Positions 37,126 to 48,195 of a DNA stretch of 64,000 nucleotides are shown one piece after another. The stretch covers positions 1,798,001-1,862,000 of the forward strand of contig OX596334.1 of assembly GCA_951394405.1 (NCBI GenBank), read 5' to 3'. The DNA is from Coprinellus micaceus (taxonomy: Eukaryota; Basidiomycota; Agaricomycetes; Agaricales; Psathyrellaceae). Within the stretch, counting starts at the first letter, position 1; each line of letters begins with the position of its first letter. The notes under the pieces were generated by a model. That model ran no database searches, was not told where the DNA came from, and saw nothing but the letters and a program-made list of their open reading frames with translations. Both the position numbers and the translations under genes were made by a program.

Positions 37126-38978
37126 CTAACGCGCTGAGTACATAGGAGGGTATTCAACAATACCCTCGGAGTTTGGGGCTGGTAGACGTATCCCACTGTC
37201 CTCGTGGAAGAGGGCTCTCGAGGGGGCCGAAGACAGGCTCGAGTTTGTATGAGTGGTATAGCCAGAATACGCCGAAACGCTGTGGTCGGTTGATGCTTGG
37301 TGCTGGTGATGCGGGCGATTGGGAACAAGGCGCGTTACGGAATTGGCTGTTTCGTTCTGCGACGCGTCGTCGTTGTACGGGGAGTGATTAGAGATATATG
37401 GGCCGTTGAAAGAAGGTCCGCTTTTACTGCGAGCAGCGGGGTTGACCGACGCTTGCATGGAGGAAGGGGGAGTAGTGCCAGACAGAGTGTCGTCGATGAG
37501 AGGAGGCTCGGAGCCATGGACCGCCGATATCGAGGGGGGCTGGTTGGCGTACATAGCTGGAGTGACCGGTGAATGATGACCGTCACGAGTCATACTGAAA
37601 GGCGAGCCCTGATACCCTGCATCGTGGCGGAGTTGGATGCGCCGTCGCCTGCGGTACCATATAAGGAGGAAGAGGAGCAGTAGAACCGCGATGGCGCCAA
37701 GGACGGCACCGACAATGGCTCCAATCGGGGTATTGCTCTGTGAACTCGAAGACCCATCGGGGCTACTACCTGCTGCGTCGGATGCGCTCCCAGAACCGCC
37801 TGACTTGGCATCACTAGGGGAGCCCGCCACGTCTGAAGGCGTTGCGCTGTCGCCCGGAAGGATAACCGTACCAGAGCTGGTTGAGCTAGAGGTCGAGAAG
37901 GTTCCGCTCACTGCTGCTGCTGCAGTGTTCGTTGATGGATCCACAACTGAGATGGTAGAAGTGTTTGGATTGGCTGTCGTGGTCGTCGTGGAACCACCCC
38001 CCGAGGTCCCACCGCCAGAGGTGCCCTCACCGTTGTTCGAGACTGAAGCTCGCACGTTCGTCCCCCCTTCGATGAACATTTGGGCGACGACAAGGGGTGT
38101 AGTCCTGCCAGTACTGGTGTAGGTGATGACGATAGTGTGGGCCTGTTTGCTGAGACCTGTGACTTCGAAGATTCTGCGGTTGTAGACGGAGATGTCACCG
38201 CCTCCAGGGATTGTGAACGTAGTCGAGGGACCGTTGTCGATTGAGTAGGTCGCTTGCCCTTCGTTGTGGGGTAGTTCTGTAGGATACATTGCGTAGAGGC
38301 CGATACCCGTGCCTGGTATACTGTTCAGGGCTCTGAAGGCTAGAAAGAGGCGGAAGCCACTCACCGATAAATCTGAACGTAGCAGTGCTCCCTCTGATCA
38401 TTGTGTTGTGTCCAACGTTGGCCAACGCTGCCCACCCTCCGCTGTAGGAAAGGTCAGCATCATCTCGACCAGCCACGACAACTTCATTGTCAACGGTTCC
38501 CGTCGGGCGGTACTCGATGTAGTCGAACCAAAAGTTCCTGTCCTTTGGCTTGGCGTTCAATCCAATAGTGTGTTCTCCCCCGGGAAGGTTGGAAAAGTCG
38601 CAGAACACCCAGTTGTTCTCAACGTATTGAAACGGGTTCGCCCTCTTCACCACCCTGCCGTCGAGTATGCATTCCCAGTCAGGATTCGGAACGCCCGCAG
38701 AGTCGATCTGGAGGGCGGTGGTGCCCTTGATGCGAGCGGCATTCCCTATATTTCGTGTTGGCACTGGCTAATGCTTCGAGAGGAGCTCGAGGCGCACCTG
38801 TGAACGTGAATGATAATTTCGCCCCATCCGTGCCCGTCCCGTGCAGAGAGTTCCGGTAGGTAGGGCCGAAATTGCCCTGGTTATTATAGGTATCGCCAGA
38901 GACGGCTGACCAGCCTGAGGAGTACTGTATACGACTATCCCGGTCGTCGATAACCACCCATCGAGTGGGCTCCGCCAT
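37126..38978 (-). CDS. Receptor-like membrane protein with two ectodomain modules (copy 2)
   Basis: A paralog of the gene at 32255-33858. It starts at ATG 38978 with MAEPTRWVVIDDRDSRIQYS; the upstream part of that frame is not needed. Shared blocks are RWVV-x-DD-x-D, N-S-LHG, a W-x-C-I-x-D block (PDWECILDGRV), NNWVFCDFSNLPGGEHTIG, and the tail HEDSGIRLPAPNSE with PPMYSAR at the end. A second ectodomain module (DISVYNRRIFEVTGLSKQAH) is followed by a Gly/Ser/Thr-rich stalk, one membrane helix (IGAIVGAVLGAIAVLLLLFL) and RRRRRIQL. The cytoplasmic part is Ser/Pro/Asn-rich. It lies in the same orientation as copy 1, about 3.3 kb away, with one unrelated gene between, which fits an old tandem duplication. 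About four exons. Confidence 0.75.
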
Positions 38979-39036
38979 TGCTGTTAGATCGGGAGGTAAA
39001 GAGTGGACAACGAAAGATTCGTCTTGGCTGGGGGGA

Positions 39037-39044
39037 AAGCGCCC
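39037..39044 (+). promoter_or_regulatory. AAGCGCCC octamer
   Basis: A copy of the recurring octamer, 59 bp upstream of the start codon of receptor-like copy 2, in GAAAGCGCCCAAAAG. This is the copy closest to a start codon. Confidence 0.25.
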
Positions 39045-39555
39045 AAAAGGGTGTCGGGAAAGAGGAAAGAAAGGCCGTCGAATGAGAGAATGAAAGGAAG
39101 ATGCGGAGGATGTCACAGCACACGGCCCACCTATGTGCATATGGTCGTCGCACCGGCGACGGGTGATGGCATGGGGTAGATTCAAAGTTCACGACTTTGT
39201 GCCGGTCTGGGCGGCGGTAGACCGCCTCTAAACAGACTCCCGTATTGGCCAAGGTGGTAGCACGGTCGTGCTTCTCGGTGTTTCAGCTGCGGATAGAGAA
39301 GGATCCATGGATAAAGCGTTTCATAGATTGTTTCTAGCGCCGCGGTTCGAAGGAAGAGGCCTTCCGAGTAAAGGCTCGGCATTCTGGACCCCGTTGAATA
39401 AGTCCTGCTTGCAAGCCATCTAGTCTTTTTAAAGGACCGCATGAGCACGGCGAGGGCGAGGAGATTGCAGAAATCGCCAGTGAATTGGCTACGATGGGAG
39501 TTGCCACCTCATCAGGATGGAGCCGGTTCATCAGAAAGAAGGATGCAGTTCGGTA

Positions 39556-39877
39556 GGACCCCCGAATATACACTATGGAGGCCGGGTCGCAAAATGTGGA
39601 TTCCGGACACGATTTGGGGGGTGGCGGCCCAGAGGCCAGGTCAGGATTCCGGACATCAGAAGGGGGGGTCAAGGGCCAGCGCGGTAGCGCTGGCGCGAAA
39701 AATCGTGGAAAATAGGCGAAAATAGGCGAAAAATCGAATATTTTCAAACGTGCACCCCCTCTTTCGGAGGTCTGGGACCCCTCATCCCGGGTCAGATTCC
39801 GGACACAAGCGCTAGGAATTCCGGACATGGGACAGGCGGTTTTTGACCCGGCCTCCCCAGTGTATATTCGGGGGTCC
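39556..39877. mobile_element. 322-bp MITE with 33-bp inverted repeats and TA duplication
   Basis: The element starts GGACCCCCGAATATACACT and ends with its inverse. The terminal repeats, 39556-39588 and 39845-39877, are 33 bp each and differ at two positions. They are flanked by TA at 39554-39555 and 39878-39879, the target duplication expected of Tc1/mariner-type (and some other) DNA transposons. It encodes no transposase, so it is a non-autonomous element. Four direct copies of ATTCCGGACA lie inside, at 39600, 39646, 39796 and 39818. The nearly complete terminal match implies a fairly recent insertion. The 164-residue minus-strand frame here is a by-product and not a gene. Confidence 0.8.
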
Positions 39878-40182
39878 TAGTTCGGTTGCACTGCCAAGAT
39901 TTGCGGCCAGGGCTAATGCCAAACAACCAGGTCCTATAATGCCAAATAAACGACCAAATAAACGCGTCGCGTCCTTGTTCCCGTTTTGCAAGTTCTCGAG
40001 CGACATGTGGCCATCTTCCATGTCAAGAACTACGCAGACGTCGGCAAGGAAGCAGAACTTGGATACCTTGTTATACCTTGTTCTCTGCGACTCAAAACTA
40101 GGGGGATCCAGTCTGACTCGACTAGCGACACTTTCTTCCCAACTCCCCATGTCCGAGTCACCGTCCTAATTCGGCCCTCAGC

Positions 40183-41308
40183 ATGCTCACCACTTTGCGT
40201 CTGTACTACTTGAGTGGAGTCCGGACCAGGGACGATGTTACTGGGTGGATAAAGAGTGCGTTATGTGGTTCTCTCCAGAGAATTCGTTCTGCCAAGGCCG
40301 TCTGGCAGGTGTCCTCCTCGATGTTCGACAGGTCTCCGTTGGACGCTATCGCAGTCGAACGCCTCTTCGAGATTGAAAGGAATTTCCTCAAAATTAATGG
40401 ATACGAATATCCTCCCCTTCGGCCGTCGCGCCCTCCTTTCGGGTACGTCACCCACCCTAGTTTAGTATTCCAGCTGCAAGTTCCGCGCTGATCTGTTAAC
40501 TAGGCACGTTCGTGTCGAATTTTACGCGGATGCGGAGCGGAGCCAGCTCTGTAGATCCAACGCAGACTGCTGGGCAGATGTCCCGCTACTTTCCTCGGGA
40601 CAGCTGGAACTCGCATTCTTGCAGAGTACTTTCTCGTTTGATCCTAACCATTTCGCGGTCAGTCGCGAATACACCAGTTTCGCGAAACGGGACCTGATAG
40701 ACATCGTGTTGCAGATAATCGACCCAGTGAGGCTGAAACCCATGCCACATGAGGGAGGCGGGCGTCTATCTCCCTTGGGAGTCCACAACCTCACCTACCA
40801 AGGCCAACTCCCGCTGAGAATTACAGGTAACTTGACGACACAACTTCTGCCACCCTACTGCTACTGACCCCCACCCCCAGAAATATATGTGCCACCCCTC
40901 ACCCAGTCTAAGCGCCTCCTCCGACACTACTTCCTCATCCTGGTCACTATGCTAAGCGCCGTCTATAACCTCCTCTGGCGCATGCGCGCCTACGACGAGT
41001 ATGAATTCTCCTATCCCCTTCCCTCTCTTTTCCTCTGGTCCTACAACATCGCGCGGTCTATCCTTCCCACTACTAGACGGGACTGCGAAGCCCCCGACCT
41101 GGATGTGCTCAGCTCCCCGACAGGCGAATCCTTCATTGATTTGCCCGACGTCCACGACGTCGAGTCCCACTCTTACGGGAAACGCTCAAAGATCGCTCGA
41201 CTCTTCAGTGGCCCAACTCAAAGCCAACTGTGGTGTGCGACGATCATCGGGTATGCACTCTTCCTGTGGATGGTCGCCGCTGAGGTTGTTGCGTGCGCTA
41301 GAGCCTAG
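40183..41308 (+). CDS. Hypothetical protein with C-terminal membrane segment
   Basis: Starts at ATG 40183 with MLTTLRLYYLSGVRTRDDVT. Exon 1 continues DAIAVERLFEIERNFLKING and PPLRPSRPPFG. After a GT-AG intron exon 2 reads HVRVEFYADAERSQLC, then FDPNHFAVSREYTSFAKRDL. A second intron near 40828 joins to EIYVPPLTQSKRLLRHYFLI in frame. Two hydrophobic segments are present: HYFLILVTMLSAVYNLLWRM and IIGYALFLWMVAAEVVACA at the C-terminus. The two joins keep frame and the residues are well mixed, so I am fairly confident of a gene. I recognise no family. The MITE lies about 300 bp upstream of the start. Confidence 0.6.
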
Positions 41309-42257
41309 CGCCTCTCGCCCGTGTTCACTGCGTTCCGTTTGTTATGTTTGCACTATGCCATATGCCCTATGCCCTTCTGTCTGTCTCCTGTATGCCTAGC
41401 CTTCTCGTCCTTTGTTCCGCTCTGCCCGTTATCCCTTGTTCTTCGCTGTGCTCTCCATATCGTTATCGCTTTTTTGTTCTATCTTCCACTACCCCTTGTT
41501 CTTGTTTCGCTCCTCGTTCGCTCTGATACATATGGTCTCCTCCCTCTCATACCTTCCGAACCATAATAATCGAAATGTAATTGTACGCCTTCCGATTTCG
41601 AGTTAGAGAACAGAAGAAACTTCATTGGCTATATCTGCATACCAGCATGCTTGAGCACGTACACGAAATGGTAACAAACACACATCCAGGTATGCTAAAG
41701 CAAATCCTCCAATAACCGGCAACCAACCCAGGTGGATGGTGGAGAACGATGCGTTTAAAAAGCGTGAACGCGTTCACACCATCGTACGAGCGGTAGTACT
41801 ATGATATGTAACGAACGACTCACGAGCCAACGCCCGCGTAAGTCTAAAAAACTCCAGGCCGACTGTGCAGCCAAGAGGGGTAAGGACAAGCTACCAACGA
41901 GCGCCTTTAAAAGACGTCAGCCGGTTGGAATGTAGTAAGGGTAGATGAACACGAAAGCTACTTAACAAATAAAAATAGAGCAACGGTAAAGATAGTATAG
42001 TGAGCAGTAGGTGAAACGAAGGGCGGGAAGGAGGGAAGGGGGTATGGTACGCACGTAGTGTGCTCGAATTTACATACAAAATAATTGAGCACGCTACACA
42101 AAGTAGACTACAACATCGTCAAAAGTGACGATACGAGCTCGTGGGTGTGACGTGGTTATCGTTAATGAATGGTGGAGAGTTATGAGGGTGGAAGGGTGGA
42201 AGAGGAACGGCACAGGGTACGAAGGTCGGAGGTGGAGGCGACCAACGGACAGACAGC
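41309..42257. other. Intergenic between convergent genes, no gene seen
   Basis: The left half is T/C-rich and yields hydrophobic but meaningless frames; it is probably a 3' untranslated region. The right half is A/G-rich and fits the 3' region of the minus-strand gene that ends at 42258. Confidence 0.4.
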
Positions 42258-44854
42258 TTAGATTCCACCATACGCATCAGCTTCGTCGTATACCGTCACC
42301 GGGCGCACCTTCTCCTTCCCTTTACTCTGCTTAACCTCGGGTTGCTCCTTCTTCACCTCGGCCTCCTCCTGGTGCTTGCCAAAGACACCCTGACGCAGCT
42401 CCGGCACCTTCGGCGTCTGAGTCTCAAACTCAAAGCTCATCCCCAGGGGACTAGGAGTAACAGGGAACTTCCCCAGAAGAGGGCTCGCACCCGCGGTGAT
42501 CCCACTCGGGTAAATGGGGGAGTCCTTCGCACTGTTCAGGCCCATGCTCATCATGATCGACATCCCTGGGGGAGGGTTCAAAAACGAGTCGTGGTTTGTC
42601 CCGTTGTTACTTGGGCTGGAGGAGGAGGACCCGATGGTGATTTCGGGGAGTTGGGGAGGGAGGGAGTCGATGCGAAATTTAGGTGCGAAGTGTGATTCGG
42701 GTGCGAGGGAGGATTGGCCGACGGAGTGTCGAGAGGTGACGGCGAGAGGGGAGGGAGGGGGGATGGGGAAGTCGAGCATCATGTTTGGGGCGGTGATGCT
42801 ACTGCCTGAGCTGTCCGTGTTGGAGATGGAGGAAGTCCGGTGGCCCTCGGCTTCGGATCCCTGGCCTGGGGGAGGGAGAGGAGGGAGGTCACGGTCGCGG
42901 GTGGTGACATACTCGTCGACGAGGGTGTTCGGTAATCCCCGAGGTACGTCGGTGTTAAGTCTCTTCGAGATCTCTGCGTATTGGGCAGCTTGGAATGGAG
43001 AGACGCTGGAACGTGCGAGGTCGACGTAGTCGCCGGAAGGTGGCATTTCCTCTTCCTTGATAGGAAGAGCAGGGGGAAGCCCCCTGACGCCGTTACCCTT
43101 CTTGCTAGACCCTGACCTCGAAGTCGAAACTGAAGACGAGGAGCCCTGCCTCTTGAGCGCAGGGTAATCAACCGCGTTCTTCTGGTCCTGTTCGTTCGCC
43201 GAGACGGTGCTGCCATTGACTGCAGTCGCATTGACTGGGATGTTCTTGGGAATCGAGATAGAGAGGTTACTCTTGGAGTGCTTCGATTTCACAGAGACGC
43301 TCCTCGTCAAAACGGCGGCGCCTCCAACCTGTGCGAGGACAGCCGTCCCCGACCCCGCATTCGCAAGATGCTCGGCGTCCTCAGTAACAACTTCGTGTGC
43401 ACTCGAAGGTGGCGGGGAGAATGGCGACTGCAACTGGGGAGCCTGGCTTTGCGATGGCGTCATGAACGGGTTCTGGAGGTTGGGATCGGCGCTTTGTCCG
43501 AACGGATTCTGGGGCTCGTTGGCACCTTGTTCGGGCCCGTACCTCTCGAACGGAACTCCAGAATAGTGCGGATGTTCTCCGTACACCTGGAACTGGTTGA
43601 AACCGTAGGGTGGTCCGGATCCAACCCCCGCTCCATATCCGTACCCTTCTCCCGAAGCACTACCGTCGTAATTGTAGTGCAGAGGCATGGCATGGGCATG
43701 GGCTGTCATTTGTGGAGCGCCGTTGTTAAATTGCTGGTACTGCTGCCCGTGGCCATGGCTACTGCTCGGGTACGGACTGGAGAAGCCACCATCGTATCCG
43801 CCGTTCGCAGGCGTTTGTGCGAGTCTCCGCTCGATCATGCTGGGTGGGCGGGGCGTCCCCCCAAGTACGCTGGGGTGCGCACTCATCGGATCGTCTCCTC
43901 CAAATCCTCCCTGGTTGAAGGTGGGTCCACGGTTGAGGCTCGCTGAACCTGCGCCGTCGGAAGGTTCATCATTGATGAGGAACGCGGATCGTCGGAAGTC
44001 ATGGGGGTTGAAAGGGGTGATATCGTTCTCGATCTTTTCCCGGCTGCGTCGGCGCTAAGCAGGAAGAGGAAGTGTTAGAGCCACACTGATCTTGGCAAAA
44101 CATATATGTCAAAGTGAAACGAAACGTACGATCCACCAGACTAGGGCGATAACGACGACGGCAAGTGCGATAACGCCAGCTACGATCCCGCCGACGATGG
44201 GGCCGGTGTTGGAGTCGTCGCCTCCGTTGTTGCTTGAGAGGGTTGTGGAGCTTGGGGTCGCGGTGGAGGATTGACCGAAGAAGCTGGTGAGGACGGCTGT
44301 TTCGTTGTCGACTTCTGTTACGACTACCCGCGAGGTTGAGGTCGTTGGGGTGGAAGTAGTCGTGGGCGTTTGGGCCTGGGTGGTGGCTGTCGTTGTAGGT
44401 GTGGTGGATGTGGTGCTCGACGAAGTGGTAGACGAAGTAGCAGAGGTAGTAGAGATCTCCTGAGAAGAGGTTGTTGAGGGGGTAGGTGTGGCTGACGTTT
44501 CCGTGGTCGAGGACTGGGTCGGGAGAGTTGGGGGAACTGGGGAGCTCGGTCAGCGCGCCTTCGCGACGATGGAGGGGGGCCTGCCTCATTCACCGCACTT
44601 CGCCCGTCACAACAACAGCTCCACCCTCCACATGAAAATGAACACTCACAGATGTCACTCAATGGAATCGTAAACCCCGGGAGCTCTGGGATCCCAGTGA
44701 GTTGTCGCTCCTCCAGCGTCCGACGGTTGACAGGTTTCGAGCTTCCTGCGTTCCCCACACCAAAGTCGTGCAGCCCAGGCAGACGGGCTGGCTGGAATCG
44801 CTTCTTCCTTAGCACGCTATGAGGCTGTCGGCGATGGATTCCGTGGGTGTCCAT
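42258..44854 (-). CDS. Mucin-like single-pass membrane protein 3
   Basis: Starts at ATG 44854 with MDTHGIHRRQPHSVLRKKRF. A short exon ends near ITIPLSDI-type sequence (FTIPLSDIC). The next encodes a Thr/Ser-rich ectodomain (TTSATSSTTSSSTTS, TPTTTATTQAQTPTTT), then the helix GPIVGGIVAGVIALAVVVIA and LVWWI. The last exon begins basic RRRSREKIENDI, then HDFRRSAFLINDEPSDG and TPRPPSMIERRLAQTP, which match the FRKSA and RPPSM motifs of the genes at 20858 and 24958. A long Gly/Tyr/Pro/Ser-rich cytoplasmic domain ends VYDEADAYGGI, close to the others' DAYGGM. This tail is about 540 residues in the last exon, longer than in the other two. The function is not known, but the shared motifs imply a shared intracellular partner. 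Confidence 0.75.
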
Positions 44855-45816
44855 GGTGAGTGAGGGGATAGTTGGTGTTGGTTTCTTGAATTAATCCGAG
44901 TATACGTGACTCCAAAGGAATGTGAGTGTCCTGACGAGGACGAGAGAGAGGGAAGGGGAGGGGAGAAGGAACACTAGGCAGAGCAGAAATCAGATCGCCA
45001 GGGTGTCGGTCGGTCAATCTAAGTCTTGCTCGATGCTGGGATCTATGTGCTCGTCGCCCAACGGTCTTGACTGAAGCGCGTCGACACAAACAACGAACAA
45101 GGGAGGAAGAAAGAGGGAGGAGTAATATTCTCCGGTTGTTGTGATGTTTTGGGAGCCATCACTGTGATCGTCTCGGCAGTAACCATCACCCGTGTCAGCC
45201 AAGCACTCTCTTGTTCTCAACTTCCACGACCCCCAATCGCCGATATTTTTATTTCTGGAGGTTATCATGCGCACCGACATGGTGGAGTACGACCAGGATG
45301 CAATACGACCCTCCTAATACAGCAGAGTGGCCAAGGAGGAGATACGACCTCAGGTGTACGCAGCGCTAGCTCTATGATATCTCAGTCGACCGCTTTAGAT
45401 CCCACCAAGCCCAGAACCACTCGTACGATCTGGAGAATGCTATTAATTGTTCAGGAGTCCTTGGCGGGGACGGCTGGGACTGACAGGAGGATGGCCGATT
45501 GCGAGATCATTGAACGTCAACCCTCATCCGAACAACCCTGATGTGCTCAAGGGGTCTTGGAGTGCCCGAAAGGCGTCGATAATGCACAAGGCCACGAAGA
45601 TCCACACAACTTGGACACGATAAACACAACCAAGATGCAATTCAACACACAACACAACCTGGCGGGCCATATGGGACGCGACCCATCAGGGAGGGGCTTC
45701 GAGGCCACAGAGGCAGCCAGTGCGTGTGCTCGAAGCCGTACGTTAACAGGTATACACTATGCACTATCTCAATTCCGAGACGCTAAGATATCCATCCAAC
45801 CATCTATCTCCTCTCC
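44855..45816. other. Intergenic, promoter of mucin-like protein 3
   Basis: No gene is supported. Frames such as 45149-45541 lack motifs. The stretch next to 44854 should hold the promoter of mucin-like protein 3, and the right end is the 3' flank of the next gene. Confidence 0.35.
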
Positions 45817-48195
45817 TTAGATCCCACCCAACTTGAAAAGCCACTTGTACGGCGCCGTGCTAACTGGCGTCAACTGGCGCCTCGCGATCCGACTGTTAAT
45901 TGTCTTCGATTTCTTGACGGCGACGATCTGCGACTTGAGTGCGTCTGGGGCTGACTGCGCTGGGGATGGCGTAGCCGATGGTGAGGAGGCCGAGTCACTT
46001 TCAACAGCAGCGGCGGAGGCAGCAGCGGACTGGGAGGCGGAGTAAGACTGAGCGACCTCTGACGCGATGGCCATGGGGTTGACTGGCACCAGCGGCGCTG
46101 GAGCCTTCGTAATCAAAGGCATCGCAGGCAAGGGCCCAGTAGCGGAGGGCTGAGCAGTGGGACTTGCGGAGCCTGACGAGGCAGCAGGGGTCTCGACAGC
46201 CGCTGCACCAGCACTAACAGAGGATACAGCTGCATCCTCACTACCATCCATGGGAGGAGTGGAAGTGCTAGGGTCGTCGTCTCCGGTGGTCTTACCATCG
46301 TCTCCGACTACCTGGACGCTGAGAGTCCCCCCACTCGACGGAGTGGCGGAAGGGAGGGAAGCAGAGGAGATAGTAACCGTCGTCGTCGAAGAGGCACCGT
46401 CGTCATCATCATCGTCCGAGGCCTCAGCGGCGTCCCCAGTCGGCGTCGGCTCAGCACTAGCAGTCACCGTGACGGTCTTGGTGAAAATGCTACCCGTTGG
46501 TTCGCTATCGTCACTGGCGGCAGATGCGGATTGCGAAGGGAAGGCGGAGGCTGAGTCGTCTGATTCTGAGTTGGAGACGCTGGAAGCGGAAGGGAGAGGA
46601 GCAGCTGAGGGCAGGATGGACGAGGAAGGGTCGTCTCCGACCGCGTTGGTGCCGGCCTTGGGGGAAGGCACGAAGACGAGGGTGACGTTCTGAACTGAAC
46701 CAGGCTCGCGAGTGGTGAGGGAGCTCGTAGGAGTGGCGGACGGGGCGCTGGGCGAGTCAGATGAGGGGGCAGGGTCCAAAGAGGTGGGGGTGGAAGTTTC
46801 ATCAGCGGCGATAGCTGAAGAGACCGCAGAGGAAGAAGGGGAATCGTCAGAATCGGCAACGGTGGGAGTAGGGGATGCTGAAGAGTCAGAGGCATAGGCA
46901 GCATCATCCGATGCATCGCTCGCATGAGCACCATCGCCGGCCTTTCCATCCTCCTCTCCTGCGAACCACATCGGATGGATGACCCCACTGTCCGGGTTGA
47001 ACGAGAACGTCTGGCTCTTATGGTTATCCGGGTCGCTATCCTTCGCCGCGTCAACGTCCTTCGCCTGCTCCGCACCCTTACTCTCATCCACAGCCTCCAT
47101 ACACGGCTGCATGGTAAGAGGTTCAGCCGCGGGTGGGTTGGGATCGTACGTCGCGCAGTACTCCTGCCCTTCGAGCTCCACGCGCAGGCTGACGAGCATC
47201 TCGGTTGCCTTGGAGGAGGAGCCGCGTCGTCGAACGGTGGTGCGCGAGCCACCTGAGGGGGGGATGACGGGGACGAGGTAGACTTCGGTGGAGTCTTTCT
47301 CTGAGGCATTGAGGACGTATTGGTCGTTCTGCTTCTGGCTCTCGAGGTACAGCGCTGCGATCTTCTTTCCCGGGGCGTTGTTGACGTGACTCTACAGCCA
47401 AGGAATGAATGGTAATCAGAAGTCGAACTTCAATCTAATGCGGGTACTGGCCAAGTGAACGCACCATGATGTTGATAACCCCAGGCGTCCCCTTCTTGAT
47501 TTTACGGCGCATCAAGAACTTCCGCTGGCGGTAAGCGGATTCGGGAGTCCTCGACCTATCCTTCTGCACGACGTAGCGGTCCCCGTGGTCGCTGTCGATG
47601 GAGATATCGCGGGAGTGACGCCTGCTAGAGTGGTGTCTGGCAGCATGACCCCGCTGCGAGGAACGTCGAGCGTGGTGCCTGCGTCGCGAACCCTGAATGA
47701 TGACTCCCTGCTTCGAGTTAACAAAGTCTCTCTATGAAACGGGTATCCGGTCAACACAACACCAGAGTGACGGACGCATGAAAAACTCACCTTGGACAGC
47801 TCGTCGCTCTCATCATCGTCGTCGCCTTCGGCAGCCGGCGCGGAATATTCAGTGCTGGTAGGCCTCGCCCAAGTCTTGGTCCCAGTCCACGTTCCTGTCC
47901 AGGTTTTAGTCTTACTGGGATCCCACCGCCCTCCAGCCTTGCTCATGCCCTTCCTCGAGGCAGCAGAGCTCGGCTCCGCGCCTTCGGGAAGTCCAAGCTC
48001 ACTGGGGCGGTCCTTGTGATACGGTTTCTGGGTGTATACAGTCCCGTCAGCGAGGGTGGTTGTGGTGGGGCCGTCGGAGTCGCGGGCTGCGCGGATGGCG
48101 AGACCGTGTGCGATGGGAGTGGGGGAGGTGGAGGAGAGGATGAGGGTGGTGAGGAGCGAAGCGAGGAGGGAGAAGTGGGTGTTGAGTACGAGCAT
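45817..48195 (-). CDS. Secreted Ser/Thr/Asp-rich protein
   Basis: Starts at ATG 48195 with the signal peptide MLVLNTHFSLLASLLTTLIL. The first exon continues DGPTTTTLADGTVYTQKP and a Trp/Thr repeat (TKTWTGTWTGTKTW), then a DDDDESDE stretch. The second exon is Arg/His-rich (RRRHHARR, RHHSSRRHSR) and reads YVVQKDRSRTPESAYRQRKF. The third has SHVNNAPGKKIAALYLESQ and VLNASEKDSTEVYLVPV, then EGQEYCATYDPNPPA, PCMEAV and PMWFAGEE. The remaining 400 residues are Ser/Asp/Ala/Pro-rich and low complexity, ending STAPYKWLFKLGGI at 45817. No GPI site or membrane helix is obvious near the end. The ordered part, with two Cys residues, could be a small extracellular domain. Three or four exons. Confidence 0.6.

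Noticed and set aside
39334..39828. 164-residue minus-strand frame over the MITE
   Set aside because: Most of it lies inside the transposable element and it has no similarity to a transposase.
46157..46693. 178-residue plus-strand frame
   Set aside because: It is antisense to the Ser/Asp-rich coding exon and arises from its repetitive codons.
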